Assembly: GCF_017948245.1 (NCBI RefSeq)
Contig: NZ_CP072867.1
Coordinates: 124,001-188,000 of the forward strand
Direction of reading: 5' to 3'
Origin: Rhizobium sp. NLR16a
Lineage (GTDB): Bacteria > Pseudomonadota > Alphaproteobacteria > Rhizobiales > Rhizobiaceae
Length of the DNA: 64,000 bases
Shown here: piece after piece, positions 44,369 to 52,911 of the stretch
Position numbering within the stretch: position 1 is the first letter of the stretch
How the letters are laid out: each line of letters begins with the position of its first letter
Notes under the pieces: generated by a model
Database searches by the model: none
Seen by the model: only the letters and a program-made list of their open reading frames with translations
Told to the model about the DNA's origin: nothing
Translations under genes and position numbers: made by a program

Positions 44369-46048
44369 CTAGGTGCTACCAGGACGTTCCAAATAGCGTT
44401 GCAGAGCGGCATGCATGCTAAAAAAGAGGCGTTCGCGGCCGAGTTCGTCGGCGAAACCGGAGGCTCGAAGATAATCAAGCACATCCGGATTCAATCCTGC
44501 CAGCCAAACCGTTATCCCTTGGTCGGAAACGCGGCGTTCGCTCTCGATCATTGTCTGCAGCGCGGAATACTCGATGTCAAAGACCCCGCTCATATCGAGT
44601 GCGAGTACTTTCGGTTTATACTCTGCGACGAACGCCTGAATTTGATCCGCAACCTGTTGAACGTTTGCGAAAAAGAGCCGGCCCTCCGGGCGAAGTATCA
44701 ATAGGCCGTTAAAAGTTTCGTCGTCGGGATGCTCCGAAGACAGCGGCCGGAGCACGTCGGTGTCGCGCTTGCGACCAAGGACGTAAACTTTCGGTTTTGC
44801 CGATTGGCTGGCCAGACCGATCAGCGAGAGGACGATGGCAACGACGATACCCTGGAGGGTGCCGAAAACCAGAACGCCGAGAAAGGCCGCCAGCGCCCAG
44901 CGAAACTCCATCCGGCGGACCTTGCGGATGGATGCAAACTCTGCCGGGGAAATGAGTCCGACCGAATAGATGATCACAATCGCGGCGAGGACGCCCTGCG
45001 GCAGCAAACCAAGCAGGGGAGCAAGGAACAGCATGGTGGCCGCCGAAGTCGCAGCGGTGACCAGGGAGGCTGTCTGGGATTGCCCGCCCACGGCGCGAAC
45101 CACGGCCGTCTGCGAAGTGCCACCGCCTGCGGGCATTGAGCCGAAGAACGCGCCAGCCAGGTTCGCGGCGCCGGTCGCGACAAGCTCGCGATTGGGCTTG
45201 ATCGGCGGCTCGGCCGGCTTGGCGAAGGCCCGACCCGCGGCAATCGTTTCGGTAAAGCTCATGAGAGCGATGCCGAGTGCTCCGGGCAGGAGTTGCTCGA
45301 CCAGACCGGCACTGGGAGGCGTGAGTGACGGCAGTGATCGTGGGATGAAACCGACTGTCGCTATGCCCAATGCATTCAGGCCGACGACCCAGGAAATCAA
45401 GATGCCCGCACCGACAATCACGAGGGGGGCGGGAGAATGAGGCCAACGCCGTTCCATCAGTCCCAAGGCGATGAGCGCCGCGCCTGCGATCGTCAGCGTT
45501 AGCAGCGACGTTTCCGGCACATAGCGCACCAAGCTTACGACGTCGCGGAAAAAGCCGGCCTTTTCAATGTGTATCCCGAGCAGTTTCGGGATTTGATCGA
45601 CCACGATCACGAGCCCGATGCCCGCCTTGAAACCGGTTAGCACGGGAGATGATATGAAATTCGCGACGAATCCGAGGCGAAGTACGGAGGCTGCAATGAG
45701 GAGGGCGCCGGTCAGTGCCGTGAGGGTTGCGAGGGCAGTGATCAGCTTAGCGGGATCGCCATCCGGAACGGCGATGCCAAGCTCGGTCCCCGCCAAGATG
45801 GCAAGAGTCGTCGTTGAACTGACACTCAACACGCGTGACGTGCCGAGTAATGCGTAGACAATCATTGGCACGAATGCCGTATAGAGGCCGACGCTTACTG
45901 GCACGCCGGCAACCGTGGCATAAGCCATCGCTTTGGGCAGAACAATTGCAGCGGCCGTCAGGCCAGCCACGATGTCGAGTCGAAGGAACGCTACGGGCGA
46001 GGCATCGCCTTTGTCTCCGCCGATTGTCATGTTCGTTTCGGGGGTCAC
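44369..46048 (-). CDS. SulP-family anion transporter with STAS domain
   Basis: A 559-residue SLC26/SulP transporter. The membrane domain (about 20-415) starts DIVAGLTAAAIVLPKAMAYA, the SulP signature, and has further helices to IVVAIVLSLIGLASQ. A cytoplasmic STAS domain (about 440-555) contains VLALDMSGVFDIEYSAL. Family substrates include sulfate, bicarbonate and dicarboxylates; the nearby carbonic anhydrase makes bicarbonate attractive. The GTG at 46048 with GGAGCAG upstream is preferred; an ATG six codons in and a longer upstream frame exist. Confidence 0.85.
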   Translation of the reverse strand: MTPETNMTIGGDKGDASPVAFLRLDIVAGLTAAAIVLPKAMAYATVAGVPVSVGLYTAFVPMIVYALLGTSRVLSVSSTTTLAILAGTELGIAVPDGDPAKLITALATLTALTGALLIAASVLRLGFVANFISSPVLTGFKAGIGLVIVVDQIPKLLGIHIEKAGFFRDVVSLVRYVPETSLLTLTIAGAALIALGLMERRWPHSPAPLVIVGAGILISWVVGLNALGIATVGFIPRSLPSLTPPSAGLVEQLLPGALGIALMSFTETIAAGRAFAKPAEPPIKPNRELVATGAANLAGAFFGSMPAGGGTSQTAVVRAVGGQSQTASLVTAATSAATMLFLAPLLGLLPQGVLAAIVIIYSVGLISPAEFASIRKVRRMEFRWALAAFLGVLVFGTLQGIVVAIVLSLIGLASQSAKPKVYVLGRKRDTDVLRPLSSEHPDDETFNGLLILRPEGRLFFANVQQVADQIQAFVAEYKPKVLALDMSGVFDIEYSALQTMIESERRVSDQGITVWLAGLNPDVLDYLRASGFADELGRERLFFSMHAALQRYLERPGST

Positions 46049-46283
46049 GACTGCTGCTCCATTCGACAATTTGTCTCTCGCCTTGCATTTTGACAACTGT
46101 CGCCGCTTCGTCCCAGCGAAGACCTGAGGCAACGCTTCAGCAAAGGCGGTCCCAGCCATCTTCGATCCACTCAATACAACCGAATAAACGATCCTCCGCA
46201 CCGTGCCCGAGAGGGGGTCGTCGGCCGTAGCACCAAGCCGAGGTTCTCCGACCGACATGTCACTGTCCACTCTAAGTCGCGGC

Positions 46284-46541
46284 TCAATATTTTATGTCCC
46301 TCGCGTCCTGTCGACCGGTTTGCTTGGTCTGGCGCTTGTCTTGTCGGCAGGCGGCGTTGCTCTTCTCGTCGGCGGCGCGACATGCTTGTTTTGTACTGCG
46401 CGCGCCCTGCCGCGTCTCTTGCTTGACGTCTCGTCCGGCGCGCCGCTGTTGTGCCTGCTCTGTGGACCACGATAGATCCGGCAGCGTTGCGAGGAACATT
46501 GAGGCTAGCAAAGTGACAAACAGAGGCCTTGATCCGACCAC
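46284..46541 (-). CDS. Small exported Lys/Arg/Gln-rich protein
   Basis: An 85-residue protein with a signal peptide (FVTLLASMFLATLPDLSWS, cleavage near residue 26) and a very basic, repetitive mature part with a recurring R/K-D/Q-x-K-Q-x-T/G-R-Q pattern, two Cys (QACRAAD and AACRQDK) and the end DARDIKY. I recall similar short periplasmic proteins with an ARDIKY-type C-terminus in rhizobia, function unknown. The GTG start has GGAGG 8-9 bp upstream. Strong composition bias means partial homology searches may mislead. Confidence 0.6.
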   Translation of the reverse strand: MVGSRPLFVTLLASMFLATLPDLSWSTEQAQQRRAGRDVKQETRQGARSTKQACRAADEKSNAACRQDKRQTKQTGRQDARDIKY

Positions 46542-47142
46542 TGCCTTACCTCCATCGAATGCCGATCAACCGATGGAGATCGAACCAGACTATTATGCAT
46601 CAACCAGCGGCGTGGAGGGCGTATATTACGGTATCGAACACCAGACGAGTCGGAATAGCTCGTCAGATGTGGACCGGCGGCGGGCTGACCGTGCCGAGCA
46701 TATAAGGGTGAGTTGCCCTCGAAATCGGAAAGCAACTCAAATTAGCAGCGACGCTTTGGCTGCGACGGGGTCGCGACAACAAGGTTTCGGCCTGGCGGCA
46801 AGGTAAGGTCGATACTTTTTGCGGCGGAGGCGGGCTAGTTGGAACCATCGACGACTATTGGCGGTTCGCCGAAATGCTACGTGCTGGAGGTGAGCTCGAC
46901 GGCGAACGCATCCTTAGTCCCCGCACTTTGAAATTCGGGCGTTGCTTGATGTCAAAAAAGCGCTCCGTCCTGACCGCCCCACTACAAAGCGGGTTGTTCA
47001 GATCCCCTGAGATGCTCGCGAGATTTGGGTCGGAAGCGATGGAGATTTCTATCTGGGCGCCGTTTCGCGATGCCACCTGTGTGGTGTGAACGCCGCCCCC
47101 GGGAAAAGGACCGTCTTTGGCAAAACGCCGCCCGTGGTTACG
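46542..47142. other. Degenerate intergenic stretch
   Basis: Apart from the hydrolase fragment at 46808-46950 I see no supported gene, terminator or repeat here. Short open frames on both strands lack ribosome-binding sites and credible composition. The stretch looks like decayed coding DNA. Confidence 0.5.
46808..46950 (+). pseudogene. Fragment of a beta-lactamase-family serine hydrolase
   Basis: The frame reads [20 protein letters not shown] followed by [20 protein letters not shown] and LKF. This corresponds to the conserved GGGGLVSTxxDYxRFxxMLxxGGExDGxRxLSPxT block of class C beta-lactamase/esterase-like serine hydrolases. The SxxK and YxN active-site regions and the rest of the protein are absent, so it is a relic. 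Confidence 0.55.
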
Positions 47143-47499
47143 CTAGTGGGTCGTTGCTGCTAACTTCCAAGAATTCCCAGAAGGACAAACGACGCCATCG
47201 AAGCGCGCAGTACCCTCTAGGGACTGGCGACTTGTTACGAAACCACGGCATCCATCAACCCTGTCGTGGGTGTCGATCTGTTCGATAACTCCGGCGCTCC
47301 CGGTCGACGGATTTGCCCACGCGAGAGCTTTCGTTCCGACAGTTCCGCGGCCGACCACCTCTGCAATTACAGCTTGATCGCTGACTGGGGCGGCGCCGGG
47401 TGAAACGGAGGGCGCGGCAGACACTTCGAGAGGTTCGGTGCGTGAGCAGGCGGCGAGAAAGGCCATGCACGTGCACGCGATGACGACAATTCGTTTCAT
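47143..47499 (-). CDS. Lipoprotein of the surface antigen (RT0821/Lpp0805-like) type
   Basis: A 118-residue lipoprotein. The signal peptide MKRIVVIACTCMAFLAAC ends in a lipobox with lipidated Cys18. The mature domain carries LAWANPSTGSAGVIEQID, then a Cys in CRGFVTSRQSLEG and a C-terminal Cys in FDGVVCPSG that could pair. This pattern resembles 17-kDa surface-antigen/RT0821-like proteins of alphaproteobacteria. No clear Shine-Dalgarno is seen. Envelope location, role unknown. Confidence 0.65.
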   Translation of the reverse strand: MKRIVVIACTCMAFLAACSRTEPLEVSAAPSVSPGAAPVSDQAVIAEVVGRGTVGTKALAWANPSTGSAGVIEQIDTHDRVDGCRGFVTSRQSLEGTARFDGVVCPSGNSWKLAATTH

Positions 47500-47658
47500 G
47501 CAGAGAATGATGGATATGAAGAAGACTATTTCAACCCACCGCGCATCAACTTTGGGGGAGGGCAGCGCCGCCTTCCCTGGTCCGGGTCAGGGCAAAGGCG
47601 ATCGACATCGTGCCATTGATCGATCTTGCTGAACAACGGCCGAGGTCGCCGCTTCCGC

Positions 47659-48672
47659 TCAGCCGGGCTTGAATCCGATCACCATCGAGTCCGGCCCCAG
47701 CAACGGCTCGACGCGCGTGGACACGAAACCGGCGTCGCGCATCCAGGCTTGGCAGTCGGCGCCGGTGTAGTCGAACCCTCCGCGGGTCTCGATCAGCATG
47801 TTCAAGCTCATCAGCAGGCCGAAGGCGTTGCTTCGGCGCTCATCGTCGATGACGGCGTCGTAGACGATCAGGGCCCCGCCGTTCGGCAGCGCGGCGAAGG
47901 CTTTTTCCAGCAGCATCCTCTTCTCGGCAAGATCCCAGTCGTGGAGGATATGCCCCATTACGATCACATCCGCATTCGGCATCGGGCTGTCGAAGAAATT
48001 GCCCTGTTGGAAGCGGATGCGGTCGGCAAGGCCGTGCCGGGCGACGAACTCGTCAAATATCGGCTGCACGGCGGGCAGGTCGAAGCCGAGACCCTGGAGA
48101 TGCGGATGAGCTCGGGCGATCACCACCGGCACCATGCCTTGCGCCGCGCCCACATCGGCGAAGGTCGTGTATTTCGACCAGTCGAACTTGGCGGCGATCG
48201 CCTGCGCCGCACCGGCGCTGATCCCGCTCATCGCCTCGAGGAACCCGCGCAGTCGTGCCGGCTCCGCATATATCGCCGCGAAGAAGTCCTCGCTGTGCTT
48301 GGCTTCGTTCTGCGGTTCTCCCGTGTGCAGGGCTTCGGTAAGCGAACCCCAGAAACCGTATAGCCGTGCATTGGCCATTTCGAGGATGCCGCCGATATAG
48401 GATGGCTTGGCCTTGTCGAGGAAGAGATCCGTATCAGTGGCATTGCGATAGCGGCCGTCCTCGCGTTCGAGCAGCTTCAGGGCCACCAGGGTGTCGAGGA
48501 AGTCGCGGGCTGAGCGGGGATGCAGTTTCAGCCTGGCCTGCAGCTCGGGCAGGTCGGCCGAGCCGGCCGCGAGCTCGGTGAAGACGCCGAGCTCGACCGC
48601 GCTGAGCATGGCTTTGGAGGCCCAGAACCCCATGCCAAGCCGCATGATGTTGTCTGGCGTGGTTGCGCCCAT
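47659..48672 (-). CDS. SAM-dependent O-methyltransferase (plant-type family 2)
   Basis: A 337-residue methyltransferase. An N-terminal winged-helix dimerisation domain (about 10-100: [18 protein letters not shown], then [14 protein letters not shown]) is joined to a Rossmann domain with SAM motif [16 protein letters not shown] near 175 and the acidic LGFDLPAV strand end. GHILHDWD near 240 carries the catalytic His. Family members methylate hydroxyl groups of phenolics, hydroxyneurosporene or polyketides. GAGGAGA lies upstream of the ATG. It seems to be monocistronic. Confidence 0.85.
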   Translation of the reverse strand: MGATTPDNIMRLGMGFWASKAMLSAVELGVFTELAAGSADLPELQARLKLHPRSARDFLDTLVALKLLEREDGRYRNATDTDLFLDKAKPSYIGGILEMANARLYGFWGSLTEALHTGEPQNEAKHSEDFFAAIYAEPARLRGFLEAMSGISAGAAQAIAAKFDWSKYTTFADVGAAQGMVPVVIARAHPHLQGLGFDLPAVQPIFDEFVARHGLADRIRFQQGNFFDSPMPNADVIVMGHILHDWDLAEKRMLLEKAFAALPNGGALIVYDAVIDDERRSNAFGLLMSLNMLIETRGGFDYTGADCQAWMRDAGFVSTRVEPLLGPDSMVIGFKPG

Positions 48673-48950
48673 CGCTCGTCTCCTCGTAGATCGTGTCGTC
48701 GAACGGCACCCGGGATTGGTGCGGTAACCGAAGTGGTCCGACGGCGCTGTGAAGCAGAACGTTCCGTCTCGTCGAGGCACCCCGCAAGAAAAATAGAGCG
48801 TTTTAAGTTGGGGCACAATTAATCAAGAATCACTAGCCAAGAGCCCGCGGCTGAGCGGTGATTCCGACACCTGACGTTCACTGCGAAGTAGGCTCGCAGA
48901 TCGCCGGCAACGCCTCACAAAGTTCGCCGCCCTCTGGAGCAATGCATTGT

Positions 48951-49697
48951 CTAGATTGTTCCCAGGCGGTGTGTTTTGCGCCATTCTTCGTATTCTGTCC
49001 GGGCATCGTCATGCAGCGGATAGTAGCGCTGCAACGAGCCGCCCTCCATAAGTTTCGCTCGCGAGAACTCCTCCCAATCGTGATGCATTTGCGATTCTTC
49101 GATTACCTTCGGGGCCATTGCGACTGGAAGCACCACCACCCCGTCATCGTCGGCGACGATGATGTCTCCGGGGATCACGGTGACACCGCCGCAGGCAATC
49201 GGAACGTTGACGGCGTTGGGATAGATGCCAGTCTGCACATGATAGTTGGGCGTCCAGCCGCGCAGCCACAAAGGGAGATCGAGCTTCTCGACATTGGGCC
49301 GATCGCGCATGCACCCATCGATCACGATGCCGGCGCCGCCTCTGCCTTTGAAATAGGTCGACATCATATCGCCAAAGACGCCCGAGCTCATGTCACCGCG
49401 CGCGTCGACCACGACCACATCGCCCTCCTGCACGTGATAAAGCACATGGCGGTGCAACTGCGTCTCCGGATCTGCATATTCTCCCTCGGTGAAAAGGTCG
49501 GGCCGCTGCGGCAGGAATTGAAGCGTCAGCGCCGGGCCGACGATGGACTTCCCGCGGCTCTGCGATACCGGGCCGACCATATGCGGATTGCGGAAGCCCA
49601 TATGGCCGAGCGTACCGGCAATGGTCGCGGCGCCGATCTCCTTCAGTGCGTCGATCATGTCTCTGGGCGGTCGCGGAATATCGGGCGTATGCGTCAT
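48951..49697 (-). CDS. RraA-family aldolase/decarboxylase
   Basis: A 248-residue RraA-like protein of the 4-hydroxy-4-methyl-2-oxoglutarate / 4-carboxy-4-hydroxy-2-oxoadipate aldolase family. The active-site block is visible: DARGDMSSGVFGDMMSTYFK, then GRGGAGIVIDGCMRDRPNV with the conserved Arg-Asp. Class II pyruvate aldolases of this family retro-aldol 2-keto-4-hydroxy acids. It is the last gene of the transporter arm, 21 bp after an enolase-superfamily gene, so it could cleave the 2-keto-3-deoxy acid produced by the dehydratases; that is inference. Confidence 0.82.
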   Translation of the reverse strand: MTHTPDIPRPPRDMIDALKEIGAATIAGTLGHMGFRNPHMVGPVSQSRGKSIVGPALTLQFLPQRPDLFTEGEYADPETQLHRHVLYHVQEGDVVVVDARGDMSSGVFGDMMSTYFKGRGGAGIVIDGCMRDRPNVEKLDLPLWLRGWTPNYHVQTGIYPNAVNVPIACGGVTVIPGDIIVADDDGVVVLPVAMAPKVIEESQMHHDWEEFSRAKLMEGGSLQRYYPLHDDARTEYEEWRKTHRLGTI

Positions 49698-49718
49698 CTT
49701 AGGCTCCGGTGGATGAAA

Positions 49719-50879
49719 CTACCAGTTTGTAACAGAACCGTCGCGGCGCTTGAGGTGAGGCGCTTCCCAGAAACGAAAGCTCTCCGCCTTGATCGCTTCT
49801 TCGTTGACCTCGACCCCGAGCCCCGGCAGATCGCTGACCGGATAGTCCGGGCCGTCGAGCCGTGGTTGCACGGGAAAGAAATCGGAATTGTCGAAGCCGA
49901 GCTTCGCTTCGGGCGCCCTGGTCTCGAGCCATGCGAAATTCGGCACCGCGGCGGCGAGATGGATGGTCGCGGCCGTGCAGACTGGGCCGAGGGGATTGTG
50001 CGGCATCAGGTCCACATAGTGCGCCTCGCTCCAGCCCGCGACCTTCATCGCTTCGGTGAGCCCGCCCACATTGCAGATGTCGAGCCGGTTGAACTGATGG
50101 ATGCCACGCTCGATATAGGGCAGGAATTGCCACTTGCTGGCAAATTCCTCGCCGATGGCGAAGGGGATGTCGGTCATGGTGCGCAGGGATTCGTAGGCCT
50201 CTGGTGTCTCGTCTCGTATTGGCTCCTCGAGGAAATCAAGCACGCCACGGTCGAGCTTGTTACAGAAGCTCGCCGCCTCGGCCACCGACAGCCGATGATG
50301 ATAATCGATGCCGAGGACGACGTCGTCGCCCAGCGCCTCGCGCGCCTTGTTCAGCATCGCTGCGGTAACGCCGATCGACTCCCGCGGCTCAAAGATGTCC
50401 TTGCTGTTTTGCCCGATGGGGAAGAAGCGGATCGCCTGCCACCCTTGTGCGCGGAGTTCGCGGGCTCGTTCGATGGCAACCTCGCCCTCGGCCTCGTCGC
50501 CGGTCGAGGCGAAGGTCGGAATGCGGTCGCGCTGCTTGCCGCCCAGCAGTTCGTAGGCTGGAACCCCCAGCGCCTTGCCCTTGATGTCGTGAAGGGCGAT
50601 GTCGATCGCGGAAATCGCCGCCTGCAGAACGCGCCCGCCTTCGAAATATTGGCTGCGATAAATTTCCTGCCAAATCCGACCAGTCTGCATCGCGTCACGG
50701 CCCATGAGAAATTCGCGATAGTGTTCGATCGCACCGGCGACGGCCTTTTCGCGACCGCTCAAGCCGCTCTCGCCCCAGCCGAAGATGCCGCTGTCGGTCT
50801 CGACCTTGACCAGCATCTGGTTGCGCGTTCCTACCCATACTGGGTAGGGCTTGATCGCCGTGATTTTAAGCTTCGTCAT
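49719..50879 (-). CDS. Enolase-superfamily acid-sugar dehydratase A
   Basis: A 386-residue mandelate racemase/muconate lactonising enzyme-type protein. The N-terminal capping domain (to about 120) contains GWGES and DIALHDIKGKALGVPAYELL. In the barrel, metal ligands are Asp192 in GIDYHHR, Glu218/219 in FLEEP and Glu244 in AIGEE; His294 in MPHNPLGP is the probable base. The D-x-H and PHNPLGP pattern is that of the D-galactonate/D-mannonate dehydratase group. It follows the ABC ATPase gene by 33 bp. Confidence 0.88.
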   Translation of the reverse strand: MTKLKITAIKPYPVWVGTRNQMLVKVETDSGIFGWGESGLSGREKAVAGAIEHYREFLMGRDAMQTGRIWQEIYRSQYFEGGRVLQAAISAIDIALHDIKGKALGVPAYELLGGKQRDRIPTFASTGDEAEGEVAIERARELRAQGWQAIRFFPIGQNSKDIFEPRESIGVTAAMLNKAREALGDDVVLGIDYHHRLSVAEAASFCNKLDRGVLDFLEEPIRDETPEAYESLRTMTDIPFAIGEEFASKWQFLPYIERGIHQFNRLDICNVGGLTEAMKVAGWSEAHYVDLMPHNPLGPVCTAATIHLAAAVPNFAWLETRAPEAKLGFDNSDFFPVQPRLDGPDYPVSDLPGLGVEVNEEAIKAESFRFWEAPHLKRRDGSVTNW

Positions 50880-50912
50880 CCACGCCCTCGTTTCACCCGC
50901 ATCCGCCTGCTC

Positions 50913-52010
50913 TCAGTTGGCCTTGAGGGCCATTTCCGTTTCGCCGTCAAACAGATGCATTCGCTCCTGATCGAACTCGAGCCAAATCTGTTCGTCGGGC
51001 GTGACCGCAATGGTCGGCGGCACGCTGACATTGACGATGGCGCCTGATAGGAACGCCTGCACGAAGGTGACATCACCGGTCGGCTCCACCGTGTAGGCTT
51101 TGGCAGGGACGCTCCCAGGCGTCGCACTCTTGTGCAGCTTGATCGTCGAGTGGCGCGCGCCGAGCACGACTTTCTTGGTGGATGACCTTGCAACTTTCTG
51201 GGCATTTTTTGGCGAAAGCTCGAGGCGCCATCCCTCCGCGCTGATCAACACATTGTCGCCGCTTGCCGTTGATGCCTCCAATGGGACTAGGCTCATGGCC
51301 GGGCTGCCGACGAAGCTGGCGACGAACATGTTCACCGGATTGGCAAAGACCTGCGCCGGAGTATCGTATTGCTGCAGATAGCCGCCGTTCATCACCGCCA
51401 TCCTGTCGGCCATGGTGACCGCTTCGAGCTGATCGTGGGTCACATAGATGATCGTCGCCTTGAGATCCTGGTGGAAACGCTTGATCTCCGACCGCATCTG
51501 CACCCGCAGCTTTGCGTCGAGGTTGGAAAGCGGTTCATCCATCAGGAATACGGCCGGATCGCGAACGAGCGCACGGCCGAGCGCCACGCGCTGCTGTTGG
51601 CCGCCCGAAAGTTCGCGCGGCTTGCGCTCGAGGAGCTGCGTCATGTCGAGCACCCGCGCTGCTTCCCTGACCTTCTTGTCGATCTCGTCGCGTGGCAGTT
51701 TGCGCATCTGCAGCGGGAAAGCCAGGTTTTTGTACACGGATTTCTGCGGGTAGAGCGCGTAGTTCTGGAACACCATTGCGATGTCCCGGTCCTTGGGGTC
51801 GAGGTCGTTGACCACCCGCTCGCCGATGACGATGTCGCCGGATGTGATAGGGATGAGCCCCGCCACAAGATTGAGCGTGGTTGTCTTGCCGCAGCCTGAA
51901 GGACCGACGAGCGCAACGAATTCGCCGTCATTGACCGTCAGCGAAACATCGTTGACAGCTTTGAAGCTGCCATAGGTCTTGACCAGATCTTTGAGGACCA
52001 CGTGGGCCAC
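50913..52010 (-). CDS. Sugar ABC transporter ATP-binding protein (MalK/UgpC type)
   Basis: A 365-residue ABC ATPase. Walker A is GPSGCGKTT near 39, the signature [15 protein letters not shown] near 135, Walker B VFLMDEPLSNLDAKLR, then a C-terminal TOBE regulatory domain (about 240-365) typical of CUT1 sugar importers. The GTG start is chosen because it gives the family N-terminus (VVLKDLVKTYG) with AGGGAG just upstream; a longer frame runs into the permease gene. It energises the permeases encoded upstream. Confidence 0.92.
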   Translation of the reverse strand: MAHVVLKDLVKTYGSFKAVNDVSLTVNDGEFVALVGPSGCGKTTTLNLVAGLIPITSGDIVIGERVVNDLDPKDRDIAMVFQNYALYPQKSVYKNLAFPLQMRKLPRDEIDKKVREAARVLDMTQLLERKPRELSGGQQQRVALGRALVRDPAVFLMDEPLSNLDAKLRVQMRSEIKRFHQDLKATIIYVTHDQLEAVTMADRMAVMNGGYLQQYDTPAQVFANPVNMFVASFVGSPAMSLVPLEASTASGDNVLISAEGWRLELSPKNAQKVARSSTKKVVLGARHSTIKLHKSATPGSVPAKAYTVEPTGDVTFVQAFLSGAIVNVSVPPTIAVTPDEQIWLEFDQERMHLFDGETEMALKAN

Positions 52011-52020
52011 CGGCAACTCC

Positions 52021-52911
52021 CTAGTGCTTGACCGCGCCTTCGGTGAGGGCGCGTACGAAGTATCGTTGAAGGACAAGGAACAGGACGACGACCGGCACGC
52101 TCATCATGAAGCTGGCCGCCATAAGACCCGGAAAGTCCGTCGTGTTTTCCGAGAAGAAGCGCTGGATGCCGACCGGCAGAGTCAGCTGCTCGTTCTTGGA
52201 GAGGAAGGTGTAGGCGTAGATGTACTCATTCCATGCGCCGATGAAGGAATAGATCGCGGTGGCGATGATTCCCGGCGCCGAGAGCGGCATGACGATCAGG
52301 AGAAAGGCCTGGAACCGTGTTGCCCCGTCGATGCGCGCCGCTTGTTCGAGTTGCACCGGGATGTTGTCGTAGAAGCCCTTGAGGAGCCAGATTGCCAGCG
52401 GCAGGCCGAATGTGAGGTAGGTCAGGACAAGCGACCCGTGCGTGTTCACCAGCCCGATCGCGCGCATCAGGATGAAGAGCGGCACGAGGAAGATCACTGC
52501 CGGGAACATGTTGCGAAGCAAAACGGCAAAGAACAGAAAGTTCCGGCCCGGGAAGGTGAAGCGCGAAAACGCGTAGGCCGCAGGAACGGCCACGATCACC
52601 GAAAGGATGGTCGTGGCGGTGGAGACGAAAAGGCTGTTCCAGAAGAAGCGCAGGAAGTCCTGGCCGACGCTGTTTTGCGGATCGAGCAATTTCTGGTAGC
52701 TGGCGAGGGTGGGTTGGTCCGGCCACCATTGCGGCGGAAACTGCATGGCCGCGAAGCCGGATTTGATAGAGGTGATCAACATCCAGATCATCGGTAATGC
52801 AGTGTAAAGCAGCATGAACACAAGGAAGATGCGTCCACCCCACCGCCATCCGTCGATGCGGATACGGCGACGGGCCTGGCTTCGATGAGCAGTCTCGGCG
52901 ATCGCGCTCAT
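52021..52911 (-). CDS. Sugar ABC transporter permease (MalG type)
   Basis: A 296-residue CUT1-family permease with six helices. The first lies at about 26-46, and the conserved loop EQAARIDGATRFQAFLLIVMP, the EAA motif contacting the ATPase, is near 208-228. The C-terminus RALTEGAVKH is standard for MalG-like subunits. Its start overlaps the preceding permease stop by 4 bp. Confidence 0.93.
   Translation of the reverse strand: MSAIAETAHRSQARRRIRIDGWRWGGRIFLVFMLLYTALPMIWMLITSIKSGFAAMQFPPQWWPDQPTLASYQKLLDPQNSVGQDFLRFFWNSLFVSTATTILSVIVAVPAAYAFSRFTFPGRNFLFFAVLLRNMFPAVIFLVPLFILMRAIGLVNTHGSLVLTYLTFGLPLAIWLLKGFYDNIPVQLEQAARIDGATRFQAFLLIVMPLSAPGIIATAIYSFIGAWNEYIYAYTFLSKNEQLTLPVGIQRFFSENTTDFPGLMAASFMMSVPVVVLFLVLQRYFVRALTEGAVKH

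Noticed and set aside
44228..44704. Plus-strand frame overlapping the SulP 3' end
   Set aside because: Mostly antisense to the STAS domain; no ribosome-binding site and no recognisable protein features.
46874..47089. Intact 71-codon gene on the plus strand
   Set aside because: Its first part is the internal block of a serine hydrolase and its second part is unrelated sequence, so it is treated as a relic of a longer gene rather than a real small gene.
48858..51047. About 730-codon plus-strand frame over the RraA and dehydratase A genes
   Set aside because: Shadow of two well-supported minus-strand genes whose active-site motifs are intact; the frame spans their intergenic gap by chance.
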